Shown here: piece by piece, positions 8,743 through 17,167 of the stretch
How positions within the stretch are numbered: the stretch's first letter is position 1
Layout of the letters: every line of letters starts with the position of its first letter
Assembly (NCBI RefSeq): GCF_005889715.1
Contig: NZ_VCKW01000014.1
Span: forward strand, 1 to 58,839
Source of the DNA: Actinomadura soli
Lineage (GTDB): Bacteria > Actinomycetota > Actinomycetes > Streptosporangiales > Streptosporangiaceae
Reading direction: 5' to 3'
Length of the DNA: 58,839 nt
Made by a program: the position numbers and the translations under genes
The notes under the pieces: generated by a model
The model's input: the letters and a program-made list of their open reading frames with translations, nothing else
What the model was told of the DNA's origin: nothing
Databases searched by the model: none

Positions 8743-10172
8743 CGGGTGAACACCCCCATCTGCGTCGGCGCGCCGACCTCCGGATCGTCGTCGCCTACGG
8801 GCACGTGCCGGACGCGGTAGCCGTGGGCGGCGGCGACCCGGTCCGCCCACGCGCGGAATTCTGCGCGCGTCCACTCGAAACGGTGGTCGGGGTGGCGCAT
8901 GGCGCCCGGCGCCAGGCCCTCGTAGCGGACGTTGTGCTCGGAGTTCGGCGTCGTCACCACCACGACGCGCGGCCTGGCATACCCGAACACGACCCGTTCC
9001 ACGGCGCTGAGACGCGGCGGGTCGACGTGCTCGATGACCTCCATCAGCACGGCCGCCTCGTAGTCGCGGAATCGTTCGTCGGTGTAGGTGAGCGCGCCCT
9101 GGAAGACGTCCTTGACGCGGTCGTTCGCGCGGCGGGGCTGCTGGTCCCAGCGGAGCCGCCGCCACGCGTGGCTGAGCGCACGGTGCGACACGTCCGTCCC
9201 TGAGATCTCGCTGAAGAAATCGTCCTGGGCTAGGCGCGAGAGCAGTTTCCCGGAGCCGCAGCCAAGGTCGATGACGCGCTTGGCGTTCTCGTCCCGCAGT
9301 GCTTGCACGACCGACTGGAGACGGCGTTCCGCTAGGGAAACGGGCTGCTCCTCCGACGGTGACTGGTCTTCGCCGTCCTCGACGGCAGGCGGCTCCTCCT
9401 CCACCTGCGCGGGGTCGAGCGCCTCCTCGGTCGCGTCTTCGGCGTCGGCGAGACGGCCCAGCGCGGTCCGGACGAGAGCGCGCCGGTTGGCCAGATAGCG
9501 GCGGGTGATGGTGCCGCGATCGGGATGCGTGGCGAGCCAGCCCTCCCCGGCGCGGATGAGCTTGTCCACCTCGTCCGGCGCCATCCAGTAGTGCTTGGCG
9601 TCGTCCAGGACGGGCAGCAGCACGTAGAGCTGGTTGAGCGCGTCGGCGAGACGCATGGTCCCGGTCAGCGTGAGCGTCACGTACCGGGAGTCGCCCCAGT
9701 CGCCGAACTCCGGGTCGAGCGGAACGGGAACGGCCGACATGTCCCAGCCCAATGGCGCGAAGAACCGCTCGGCCTGCCCGGGGCCACCACGGCATGGGAG
9801 CGCCGGCAGGACGACCTCTAGCGGAATCGGCGTCTCGGCGAGGTCGGGACGCAGGTCGCAGCGTCCCCGCATGGCGGTGCGGAACACGTTCGCCATGGCC
9901 GACGCCAGTAGCGACGACGCCGCGTACGGACGGTCGTTGACGTACTGGCCGAGGGAGAAGTCCGGTGTGCCCCTGCCACGCGTGCGCACGAGCTTGACCG
10001 GATCGACGTCCAGCAGCAGCGCCGCCGTGCAACGGGACTCGTCCGCGTCCGGATAGAAGACGTGCGCCGTGCCGAAGGACTGCTCGAACGCCTGCACCTT
10101 CCCGGGATGCTTGTGCAGGAGGAATCCCAGGTCGGTCGCCTGGCTCAGGGTAGTGGTGATCGTCAGAAGCAC
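8739..10172 (-). CDS. hen1: Hen1: 3'-terminal RNA ribose 2'-O-methyltransferase
   Basis: A 477-residue protein, the partner of Pnkp. The N-terminal half (LLTITTT, ATDLGFLLHKHP) is the conserved region that activates the Pnkp ligase. An acidic linker follows near residues 240-270. The C-terminal methyltransferase has the SAM motif VIDLGCGSGKLL, the metal-binding MEVIEHVDP, TTPNSEHN and HRFEWTRAEF. It methylates the 2'-OH of the broken RNA 3' end before sealing, which protects the repaired site. The GTG at 10172 is chosen because the family begins with this LLTI segment; longer in-frame starts would run into the divergent PARG gene. The ribosome site is weak. Confidence 0.93.
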   Translation of the reverse strand: MLLTITTTLSQATDLGFLLHKHPGKVQAFEQSFGTAHVFYPDADESRCTAALLLDVDPVKLVRTRGRGTPDFSLGQYVNDRPYAASSLLASAMANVFRTAMRGRCDLRPDLAETPIPLEVVLPALPCRGGPGQAERFFAPLGWDMSAVPVPLDPEFGDWGDSRYVTLTLTGTMRLADALNQLYVLLPVLDDAKHYWMAPDEVDKLIRAGEGWLATHPDRGTITRRYLANRRALVRTALGRLADAEDATEEALDPAQVEEEPPAVEDGEDQSPSEEQPVSLAERRLQSVVQALRDENAKRVIDLGCGSGKLLSRLAQDDFFSEISGTDVSHRALSHAWRRLRWDQQPRRANDRVKDVFQGALTYTDERFRDYEAAVLMEVIEHVDPPRLSAVERVVFGYARPRVVVVTTPNSEHNVRYEGLAPGAMRHPDHRFEWTRAEFRAWADRVAAAHGYRVRHVPVGDDDPEVGAPTQMGVFTR

Positions 10173-10304
10173 GACGACAAGTCTGGCGGACCAGCCCGAA
10201 CGCACCACATTCTTTTTTCGCACGGACGGTCTTGCGCGGCTTAAGGCGGACAACAGAAAAGGGATTGCGGTCACGTTTCCGGTACCGCCAGAATCCGGAG
10301 CGTT

Positions 10305-11135
10305 ATGAGCAGACATCCGCGCCGGGAGACGGCGCAGGAGACCGTGAGAATCCTCGACCGCGGCGACTACGTGGCGCCGTCCGGCCGCACGGTCTCGATA
10401 GGCGACGCCCTGGCCCGCACGGTCCGCGACACGGTTCTGTACCGTCCGGACGAGCTGGACGAGCTACTGCAGCGCCTGCCCGCCGCCGAACCCCGCACTG
10501 AGACGCGCATCGAGGTCACCGGCGAGACCACTCTCGCCGCCGCCCTCCGTCTGCGCGGCCAAGAAGCCATTCCCTTCGCGCTGAACTTCGCCTCCGCGAA
10601 GAACCCTGGCGGAGGATTCCTGAACGGAGCGCACGCCCAAGAGGAAGGGCTGGCCCGGTCGTCCGGCCTGTACGCCTCGCTGCTTTCGGCCAGGGAGTTC
10701 TACGACTTCCACCGTGCACAGGGCGACCTGCTCTACAGCGACCACATGATCTACTCACCGGGCGTGCCGGTGTTCCGGGACGACGCGGGAACACTGCTGG
10801 ACGACCCGTACGAAGTCGCGTTCCTGACGTCCCCCGCTCCTAACCGTGGCGCCATCCACGACGCCGCGAAGGCGGACCGCATCCGCGACGTGCTTCACCT
10901 GCGCGCCCGCAAGCTCCTCGCCGTGGCGCTGGCCAACGGCCACCGGCGGCTGGTCCTCGGCGCCTGGGGCTGCGGTGTCTTCCGCAACGATCCGCGAGAG
11001 GTGGCCGAGGTCTTCGCCGAGCTGCTGCAGCCGGGGCAAGAGTTCGCCGACCGTTTCGAGCACGTCGTCTTCGCGGTCTGGGACACCGCCAAGGGCGCCC
11101 CCAGGCACGCCGCCTTCCGAAGCGTCTTCGCCTAG
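10305..11135 (+). CDS. Bacterial-type poly(ADP-ribose) glycohydrolase (TIGR02452 family)
   Basis: A 276-residue macrodomain protein. The PARG signature is present as NPGGGFLNGAHAQEEGL: GGG at 102-104 and QEE at 112-114, where the second Glu is the expected catalytic acid. A later GAWGCGVFRNDP block matches the ADP-ribose phosphate loop. The family's reference enzyme is the Thermomonospora curvata PARG, which degrades poly(ADP-ribose). The ATG at 10305 has GGAG just upstream. It is divergent from hen1-pnkp across about 130 bases, so a shared stress promoter region is possible. The natural ADP-ribosylated target is unknown. Confidence 0.9.
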   Translation: MSRHPRRETAQETVRILDRGDYVAPSGRTVSIGDALARTVRDTVLYRPDELDELLQRLPAAEPRTETRIEVTGETTLAAALRLRGQEAIPFALNFASAKNPGGGFLNGAHAQEEGLARSSGLYASLLSAREFYDFHRAQGDLLYSDHMIYSPGVPVFRDDAGTLLDDPYEVAFLTSPAPNRGAIHDAAKADRIRDVLHLRARKLLAVALANGHRRLVLGAWGCGVFRNDPREVAEVFAELLQPGQEFADRFEHVVFAVWDTAKGAPRHAAFRSVFA

Positions 11136-11148
11136 AGACCCGCAACGT

Positions 11149-11886
11149 TCACGATGGCTCCGGCGCATCGACGTAGGACGCGATGCCCCGGATCAGGATG
11201 TCGAGGCCGAACTCGAAGCGCGCGTCGCCGCCCGTCTCGGTCAGCTCGTCCGCCATCGCGACGACGTTCGGGTAGCGGTCGGCGGGCAGCGCCTTGAAGA
11301 AGTCGCGGATCTCGCCCAGGTAGTGGATGAACTTCTCCATCGCCTCCGCGCCGCCGTTGAGCCTGGCCGAGTAGATCGTGCCCTCGATGGCGTCGGCGTC
11401 CACGAACATGCCGAGGGTGTCGACGGCGAGCGCGGCGATCCTCGGAGGAACGCCGCCCGCCCGCATGAGGGCGAGCTGCGCCTCGGCCACCGACAGCAGG
11501 TTGGAGCCGGTGGGGATCAGCCCTATCGAGACCTGGGCGATGTCGCGGTGCGAGGTCAGCACGCGGTGGGTCTCCATGGCCAGCTCCTTCAGCTGCTCCT
11601 GCCACCGCGCGGGGTCGGGCACGGGCAGCCTGACCTCCCCGGCCACACGGTCCAGCATCAGCTCGCGGAGCTCCTCCTTGCCCGAGACGTGGGCGTAGAG
11701 GGAGGCAGCGCCGGTGCCCAGCTCCTGGGCGACGCGGCGCATGGTCGCCGCCTCCAGGCCCTCGGCGTCCAGGACGCGGATCGCGGTGTCGACGATCAGG
11801 TCCTGCGAGAGGGGCTGCCTTGCGGGGGCGGCCTTGCGGGGCTTGCGCCCGGGCGGTGTCGGCATGTCCGGGCGTCCGGTGACCAC
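11149..11886 (-). CDS. TetR-family repressor
   Basis: A 245-residue regulator. The GTG at 11886 is chosen because GGGAGG lies seven bases upstream. A short basic Pro/Arg leader is followed by the TetR helix-turn-helix (about residues 30-75, MRRVAQELGTGAASLYAHV) and a C-terminal domain of the TetR_C_1 type. It is divergent from an MFS drug-exporter gene and most likely represses it, releasing DNA on binding an exported compound. Its 3' end lies only 13 bases from the convergent PARG gene. Confidence 0.88.
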   Translation of the reverse strand: MVTGRPDMPTPPGRKPRKAAPARQPLSQDLIVDTAIRVLDAEGLEAATMRRVAQELGTGAASLYAHVSGKEELRELMLDRVAGEVRLPVPDPARWQEQLKELAMETHRVLTSHRDIAQVSIGLIPTGSNLLSVAEAQLALMRAGGVPPRIAALAVDTLGMFVDADAIEGTIYSARLNGGAEAMEKFIHYLGEIRDFFKALPADRYPNVVAMADELTETGGDARFEFGLDILIRGIASYVDAPEPS

Positions 11887-11904
11887 GGCGGGACCTCCCA
11901 CTTT

Positions 11905-11943
11905 CGCGATACATCTTGACTTCGGCGAAACGCGATATATCTT
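11905..11943. repeat. CGCGATAYATCTT direct repeats near the tetR start
   Basis: CGCGATACATCTT (11905-11917) and CGCGATATATCTT (11931-11943) are 13-base direct repeats with one mismatch and start-to-start spacing of 26 bases. The second contains the palindrome GATATATC. They lie next to the repressor start and could be part of its promoter or a second operator. Confidence 0.5.
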
Positions 11944-11998
11944 CTCCATGAAAGAGAGAAGACGGACCCGGTATCGCCACGAACAGCGTACTTGACGC

Positions 11999-12048
11999 GA
12001 ACACCATTCCTAGCTTAGAACACTGTTCCTAACTAACGAACGGTGTTC
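11999..12048. promoter_or_regulatory. Three GAACnnnGTTC-type operator palindromes
   Basis: GAACACTGTTC (12018-12028) is a perfect 11-base palindrome. GAACGGTGTTC (12038-12048) and GAACACCATTC (11999-12009) are near copies. The spacing of 19-20 bases places them on the same DNA face, directly before the ribosome site of the MFS gene. They are good candidates for the TetR operator. Confidence 0.6.
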
Positions 12049-12063
12049 CCCTTGGGAGGTCCC

Positions 12064-13770
12064 ATGGCCGAGACATTGACGTCCACCACGAAACACGTCG
12101 CGGAGGGCGCCTACCGCTGGCGCTGGGTCGCCCTCTTCGTGATCCTCGCCGGCGAGGTCATGGACATGCTGGACGCGCTGATCACCAACATCGCCGCCCC
12201 CACGATCCGCGCCGAGCTCGGCGGCTCGGCCGCCACCGTCCAGTGGCTCGCCGCCGGCTACACCCTCGCCATGGCGATCGGCCTCATCACCGGCGGGCGC
12301 CTCGGCGACCTGTACGGACGCAGGCGGATGTTCCTGATCGGCGCGGCCGGGTTCACGGCCGCCTCGCTGCTCTGCGGCATCGCCGTCTCGCCCGGGATGC
12401 TCGTCGGCGCCCGCGTCACGCAGGGCTTGTTCGGCGCGCTGATGCTGCCGCAGGGCATCGGGCTGATCAAGCAGATGTTCGCGCCGACGGAGATGGCCGC
12501 CGCGTTCAGCCTGTTCGGGCCGGTCATGGGCCTGTCGTCGGTCGGCGGGCCGGTGCTGGCCGGCTGGCTGATCGACGCCGACCTGTTCGGCACCGGCTGG
12601 CGGATGATCTTCCTGATCAACCTGCCGCTGGGCGCCGCCGCCATCCTCGCCGGGCTGAAATTCCTGCCCGCCGGGCGCTCCGATCACGCGACCCGGCTCG
12701 ACCTCGCCGGCGCGGCGCTCGCGTCCCTCGCCGCCGGGCTGCTGATCTACCCGCTCGTCCAGGGCCGCGAGCACGACTGGCCCGCCTGGACGTTCCTGAT
12801 GATGGGCGCCTCGCTCGCCGTCTGGGCCGCGTTCGCCTGGTACGAGTCCCGCAAGCAGCGCTCGGGCGGCGACCCGCTGATCGTCCCGAGCCTGTTCCGC
12901 AAGCGCGGCTTCACCGGCGGACTGATCGTCGGCCTGGTGTTCTTCTCCGGCATGGCGGGCCTCGGCCTGGTGCTGTCCCTGTTCTTCCAGATGGGGCTCG
13001 GCTTCTCGCCGCTCAAGGCCGGCCTCTCGCAGATCCCGTGGTCGGTCGGCACCGTCCTCGGGTTCGGCGTCGTGCAGGCCGTGCAGCGCTTCGGGCGCAG
13101 GGTCATCCACGCGGGCGCCCTCGTCATGGCCGCCGGAATCGCCGGGTTCTACTTCACGCTGCAGTACGCCGGGATCGACGTCACGCCGTGGCAGCTCGTC
13201 CCCGCGCTGACCGTGACCGGGCTCGGCATGGGCCTGCTGATGGGGCCGTTCTTCGACACCGCCCTCGCGGGCGTCGAGCCGGCGGAGACGGGCTCCGCGG
13301 GCGGCACGCTCACCGCCGTCCAGCAGCTCGGCGCGGCGCTCGGCGCGGCCGTCCTCGGGACGGTCTTCTTCGGCCTGCTGGGCGGGCAGGTGACGAGCGC
13401 GGCGGACGGCGGCGCGGCCGGGCTGCGCGAGGACCTCGCCGCCGCGTCCGTCCCCGCCGCCCAGCGGGACCGGATCGCGAACGCTCTGCGCGACTGCGGC
13501 CACGACCGCGCCACCGCCAAGGACGCCGCCGCCGTCCCGGCCTCCTGCCACCGGCTCCAGGACGACGTCAAGGCCGCGATCACCGCCGTGCCGCAGTCGG
13601 CGCCCGCCGTCCAGAAGGCGGTCGCGGACGCGGGCGAGCGCTCCGCGAAGATCGGCTTCAGCGACGCCATGAAGATCACCCTGTGGGTCGAGGTCGGGCT
13701 CCTCGGCCTCACCTTCCTGGCGACCTTCCTGCTGCCCATGCACGCCCGCCCCGAAGAGGAACCCGCCTGA
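12064..13770 (+). CDS. DHA2-family MFS multidrug exporter
   Basis: A 568-residue, probably 14-helix drug:proton antiporter of the EmrB/QacA type. It has the loop motif GGRLGDLYGRR, an acidic MDMLDALITN segment in helix 1, and the antiporter motif GPVLAGWLIDADLF. A large extracellular loop late in the protein (near residues 450-530) carries two cysteines. The ATG at 12064 has GGGAGG four to five bases upstream. It is the likely target of the divergent TetR and is paralogous to the exporter at 25306-26844. The substrate is unknown. Confidence 0.9.
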   Translation: MAETLTSTTKHVAEGAYRWRWVALFVILAGEVMDMLDALITNIAAPTIRAELGGSAATVQWLAAGYTLAMAIGLITGGRLGDLYGRRRMFLIGAAGFTAASLLCGIAVSPGMLVGARVTQGLFGALMLPQGIGLIKQMFAPTEMAAAFSLFGPVMGLSSVGGPVLAGWLIDADLFGTGWRMIFLINLPLGAAAILAGLKFLPAGRSDHATRLDLAGAALASLAAGLLIYPLVQGREHDWPAWTFLMMGASLAVWAAFAWYESRKQRSGGDPLIVPSLFRKRGFTGGLIVGLVFFSGMAGLGLVLSLFFQMGLGFSPLKAGLSQIPWSVGTVLGFGVVQAVQRFGRRVIHAGALVMAAGIAGFYFTLQYAGIDVTPWQLVPALTVTGLGMGLLMGPFFDTALAGVEPAETGSAGGTLTAVQQLGAALGAAVLGTVFFGLLGGQVTSAADGGAAGLREDLAAASVPAAQRDRIANALRDCGHDRATAKDAAAVPASCHRLQDDVKAAITAVPQSAPAVQKAVADAGERSAKIGFSDAMKITLWVEVGLLGLTFLATFLLPMHARPEEEPA

Positions 13771-13805
13771 CCGGACGCGGCCAGACGGACCCGTCCGGAC
13801 GCGAA

Positions 13806-13839
13806 AGGCCCGCCGCGGGGTGCTCCCCGCGGCGGGCCT
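13806..13839. terminator. Bidirectional hairpin terminator
   Basis: A perfect 15-base stem (AGGCCCGCCGCGGGG with its complement) around a TGCT loop. It lies between the convergent MFS exporter and F420-dependent oxidoreductase genes. Confidence 0.88.
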
Positions 13840-13865
13840 CCGCGCCTCCGCGCCTCCCGGGACGG

Positions 13866-14792
13866 TCAGAGCTTGGCCATGACCTCCGCGGCCAGCAGTT
13901 CCAGGTGCTCCAGATCCCCGAGATCGAGGACCTGCAGGTACACGCGCTCGGCGCCCAGCTCCGCGAACCGGCCGATCTTGTCGACGAGTTCGCCCGGCGT
14001 GCCGGTCAGGCCGTTCGCCCGCAGCTCCGGCACCTCGCGTCCGATGGCGGCGGCGCGGCGGCTCACCTCCGCCTCGTCCCGGCCGCAGCACACGACCTGG
14101 GCGACCGAGTAGGCGAGCGGCTTCGTCCGCCCCGCCTCGGCGCAGGCCGCGCGGACGCGGTCGAACGCGGCGGCCGTGCCCTCCGGCTGCGTGAAGGGGA
14201 CGTTGTACTCGTCGGCGTAGCGGGCCGCGAGCCGCGGTGTCCGCTTCGCCCCGGTCCCGCCGATGATGACCGGCGGGCCGCCCGCCCGGGCGGGCTTGGG
14301 CAGCGCGGGCGAGTCGGTGAGCGTGTAGTGCTCACCGCTGAACGAGTAGGTCTCGCCGGACGGCGTCCCCCAGAGACCGGTCAGGATTTCGAGCTGCTCC
14401 TCAAGCCGGGCGAACCGCTCCCTCAGGCTCGGGAACGGGATGCCGTACGCGGTGTGCTCCTCCTCGAACCAGCCCGTCCCGAGACCGAGGTCGACGCGTC
14501 CCGCGCTCATCCGGTCGACCTGCGCGACGGAGATCGCCAGCGGGCCGGGGTGCCGGAACGTCGCGGCCGTCACCAGCGTGCCGAGCCTGATCCGGCTGGT
14601 CTCCCTGGCCAGTGCGCCCAGAGTGATCCACGAGTCGGTCGGGCCCGGGTCGCCCGTCACGTCCCCCATCTTGACGTAGTGGTCCGAGCGGAAGAACGCG
14701 TCGAACCCGAGGTCCTCCGCCGCCTTCGCCACGGCCAGCTGTGTCTCGTAAGTCGCCCCTTGCTGGGGCTCGGTGAAGATCCGAAGTCGCAT
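13866..14792 (-). CDS. LLM-class F420-dependent oxidoreductase
   Basis: A 308-residue luciferase-like TIM-barrel enzyme. Typical features are AEDLGFDAFFRSDHY early in the protein, then LGTLVTAATFRHPGPLA, GLGTGWFEEEHTAYG and the late GTPGELVDKIGRFAELG. These match F420-dependent members of actinobacteria, which transfer hydride between coenzyme F420 and a small substrate. The ATG at 14792 (MRLRIF) follows GGATGG. It sits 43 bases downstream of a secreted-protein gene on the same strand and may share its transcript, although no functional link is apparent. Confidence 0.88.
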   Translation of the reverse strand: MRLRIFTEPQQGATYETQLAVAKAAEDLGFDAFFRSDHYVKMGDVTGDPGPTDSWITLGALARETSRIRLGTLVTAATFRHPGPLAISVAQVDRMSAGRVDLGLGTGWFEEEHTAYGIPFPSLRERFARLEEQLEILTGLWGTPSGETYSFSGEHYTLTDSPALPKPARAGGPPVIIGGTGAKRTPRLAARYADEYNVPFTQPEGTAAAFDRVRAACAEAGRTKPLAYSVAQVVCCGRDEAEVSRRAAAIGREVPELRANGLTGTPGELVDKIGRFAELGAERVYLQVLDLGDLEHLELLAAEVMAKL

Positions 14793-14835
14793 GGTCCCAT
14801 CCTGCAACCCCCGCGGCCGCGACCATGGCACCGGG

Positions 14836-15852
14836 TCAGCGGCGCCGGGTGATCCGGGTGCGGGCGACGGCTCCGTTGTCCGTCCGGTCGAGGTCGGTGG
14901 TCGGCGAGGCGACCGTCCACGACGACTTCAGCACCGTCCCGGCCCGGACGCTCCGGCGCGGCGCCGCCGTGATGCGCAGCGTCTTGGACTCGCCGGCCCG
15001 GAGCGCGCCGACCGAGCACACGTAGGCGCCGCGTGCGGGCAGGCACGCGGTGTTCCGCCCGACGAGCCTGAAGGGCCCCTCGGAAAGGATCATCACGTTC
15101 TCGGCCGTGGACGGGCCGCTGTTGCGGACCTTCAGCCGGTACGGGATCTTCGCGCCGGCACGCGCCCGCGTCGGAGTGATCCCGGTGATGGCGAGGTCGG
15201 CGGTGGCGGCGACGCGCACGGCCGGGAAGCTCCTGGTGACGCGCGTCCCGGCCCACGCCACCGTCCCGCGAGGGCTGATCCGCTGCCCCGGCTTCGCCCG
15301 CTGGGCGACCTTGGCCCTGATCACTCCGCTGACCCTGCCGCCCGGCCGGACGGCGCCCAGCCGGCAGATGACCTTCCACCCGCTGGACGCGCAGTCCCTC
15401 GCGCCGGACACGAACGCCAGCGTCTTCGGCAGCGTCGTCCAGAACACCGCCTCACGGGGCCTCGTCCTGCTCGTCTGCAGCTTCCCGCTCTTCGCCTTGG
15501 TCTTGGCCTTGGTCTTCGCCTTGCCCGGCTTCGCCTTGACGGTCTTCGGCCGCGCCCTTTCGGCCACGCGGAACGTCCACTTCCACTCGTAGGTGCGGCC
15601 AGGGATCACGTCCGCCTTGGGACCGGCCGTGCGGAGCGCCACGACCTTCGCCTTCGCCTTGGGCTTCGCCTTCGGCTTGGGCTTGGCCTGCGTTCTCGGC
15701 CTCGGAGGCGGGTTGAGAACACCGTCCAGCCGTATCGGCTGCGAGGCCCGCGGCGGACCATCGGCGTCCGCTCCGGCCGTGGCGGGCACGGCCCCCAGCA
15801 GCGGCGCGGCCGTCAGCAGGACGAGACCGCGCACCTTCCATGTCCGGATCAC
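14836..15852 (-). CDS. Secreted DUF11/CARDB-like repeat protein
   Basis: A 338-residue exported protein. The GTG at 15852 has a GGGGGG run six bases upstream and gives a clean signal peptide (basic VIRTWKVRG, then LVLLTAAPLLGAVPATAGA). The mature N-terminus contains a Lys/Ala/Pro repeat tract (AKPKPKAKPKAKAK) and a second Lys/Ala tract near residue 120. The C-terminal half resembles DUF11/CARDB beta-sandwich domains (ADLAITGITPTRARAGAKIP, RLKVRNSGPSTAENV). No sortase signal or membrane anchor follows. It is probably a cell-surface or extracellular protein of unknown role. Confidence 0.75.
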   Translation of the reverse strand: MIRTWKVRGLVLLTAAPLLGAVPATAGADADGPPRASQPIRLDGVLNPPPRPRTQAKPKPKAKPKAKAKVVALRTAGPKADVIPGRTYEWKWTFRVAERARPKTVKAKPGKAKTKAKTKAKSGKLQTSRTRPREAVFWTTLPKTLAFVSGARDCASSGWKVICRLGAVRPGGRVSGVIRAKVAQRAKPGQRISPRGTVAWAGTRVTRSFPAVRVAATADLAITGITPTRARAGAKIPYRLKVRNSGPSTAENVMILSEGPFRLVGRNTACLPARGAYVCSVGALRAGESKTLRITAAPRRSVRAGTVLKSSWTVASPTTDLDRTDNGAVARTRITRRR

Positions 15853-16073
15853 AATGAGCCCCCCGTGGCCTGCGGTTCTTCGTACGGACACATCCGTTGT
15901 AGCGACCGCCGGCCGGACCGCATAGCGCCGTGTCGGCGTGTCATTACAGACAGTGACCATTGTTCCACGGGTGCGCCGTCACGGAGGGTCAACCGGATGA
16001 TTCCGCTGCGCGATCACGGGTGCGCGCTGTTCAATCAGATGGACGGACCGGAACCGCGACCCATGGAGTTGGC

Positions 16074-16673
16074 ATGGCTGTCTTCGGCGTCGACTACGCG
16101 TGGGGCCGTCCCGGGGTGGCCGCACTGAAACAGGCCGGGGCGCACTTCGCGTGCCGCTACCTCTCGCACGACACGACCGGCAAGAACCTGACCCGCGCCG
16201 AGGCGGACGAGCTCTCCGAGGCGGGCATCTGGCTCGTGGTCGTCTGGGAGACCACCGCGAAGCGGCCCCTGGACGGACGGTCCGCGGGCGCCGCCGACGC
16301 CGTGGACGCCGCCGCGCAGGCCGAAGCGTGCGGCATGCCGGGCGACCGGCCGATCTACTTCGCCGCCGACTGGGACGCCTCCCCCGGCCAGCAGGACGAG
16401 ATCAACGCCTACCTCGACGGCGCCGCGAGCGTCATCGGGCGCGGCCGGGTCGGCCTGTACGCGGGGCACGGGCCGATGAAACGCGCGTTCGACGCCGAGA
16501 AGATCGCCTACGGCTGGCAGACCTACGCCTGGTCGGGCGGCCGGTGGGACGCCCGCGCCCAGCTCCAGCAGTACTCCAACGACCACGAGATCAACGGTGT
16601 CGCCGTCGACTACGACCGCGCCGTCCAGGACGACTACGGGCAGTGGCGTGTCGGCGTCTCGCCCGGGGAATAG
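16074..16673 (+). CDS. DUF1906 glycoside-hydrolase-like protein
   Basis: A 199-residue protein with the DUF1906 (Rv2525c-like) TIM-barrel fold: FGVDYAWGRPG at the start, FACRYLS, PIYFAADWDASPGQQ in the middle and the terminal QLQQYSNDHEINGVAVDYD. The conserved Asp residues resemble GH25-type active sites. The ATG at 16074 with GGAG five bases upstream is preferred to the longer frame from 15960. It has no signal peptide, unlike Rv2525c, which has a Tat signal. The substrate is unknown; peptidoglycan or another envelope glycan is a guess. Confidence 0.82.
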   Translation: MAVFGVDYAWGRPGVAALKQAGAHFACRYLSHDTTGKNLTRAEADELSEAGIWLVVVWETTAKRPLDGRSAGAADAVDAAAQAEACGMPGDRPIYFAADWDASPGQQDEINAYLDGAASVIGRGRVGLYAGHGPMKRAFDAEKIAYGWQTYAWSGGRWDARAQLQQYSNDHEINGVAVDYDRAVQDDYGQWRVGVSPGE

Positions 16674-16720
16674 GGCCCGGCCGGGAACGGCGTCCGCGTC
16701 GTCCGGAAAGATCCGGTAAC

Positions 16721-17107
16721 TCAGCGGCCTTCGGGTTCGCCGTAGAGCGCCCGGAGGAACGCGAGCGCCATCCGCCGCTTCTCGCCGGGGCCGGTCCGCA
16801 GGTCGGCGAAGTAGGCGTTGAGCTCCGCGAGTTCGCGCGGGGTCTCGTCCGCCTCCGCCGGGTCCTGGCCGCCGAGCGGCTCCATCCCCTCGGCGATGCG
16901 CGCGAGGTCGCCGGCCCGCCACCGCAGCGCGTCCTCGATGGCGCCGCGGGTCCGCGCCTGCGGCCAGCGCTCCCCCGCCTCCAGGTTGTAGACCGTCTTG
17001 ACCGTCACCCCGGCCCGCTCCGCCAGCTGCTCCTGCGTCAGCCCGAGCGATCCGCGCCTGGCCACCGCGTACTTGGCGACCCGCTCGCGGTCCACGTCCC
17101 CGGCCAT
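16721..17107 (-). CDS. XRE-family helix-turn-helix regulator
   Basis: A small regulator of about 128 residues. The helix-turn-helix is clear (LGLTQEQLAERAGVTVKTVY, then NLEAGERWPQA). The C-terminal half is helical and Arg/Glu-rich with no recognised ligand domain. ATG codons at 17107 and 17119 are both possible starts, neither with an ideal ribosome site. It lies 60 bases downstream of a DUF6221 gene on the same strand, so they may be co-transcribed. The target is unknown. Confidence 0.78.
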   Translation of the reverse strand: MAGDVDRERVAKYAVARRGSLGLTQEQLAERAGVTVKTVYNLEAGERWPQARTRGAIEDALRWRAGDLARIAEGMEPLGGQDPAEADETPRELAELNAYFADLRTGPGEKRRMALAFLRALYGEPEGR

Positions 17108-17167
17108 GCCGCCCAGCATGCCGGAAACACCAGGAAACATCCACCGCCCCGCCCCCGGGCGCACCGC

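Noticed and set aside
8743..10032. Upstream extension of the Pnkp frame, giving a 1281-residue open frame
   Set aside because: The extension is a different frame of hen1 on the same strand, is Arg/Gly/Pro-rich and has no domain. The ATGA overlap at 8739-8742 and the family N-terminus fix the start at 8742.
12243..14852. An 869-residue open frame across the MFS exporter and the F420 oxidoreductase
   Set aside because: It is an out-of-frame shadow produced by high GC content, with Arg/Pro-rich nonsense sequence. It also crosses a perfect terminator.
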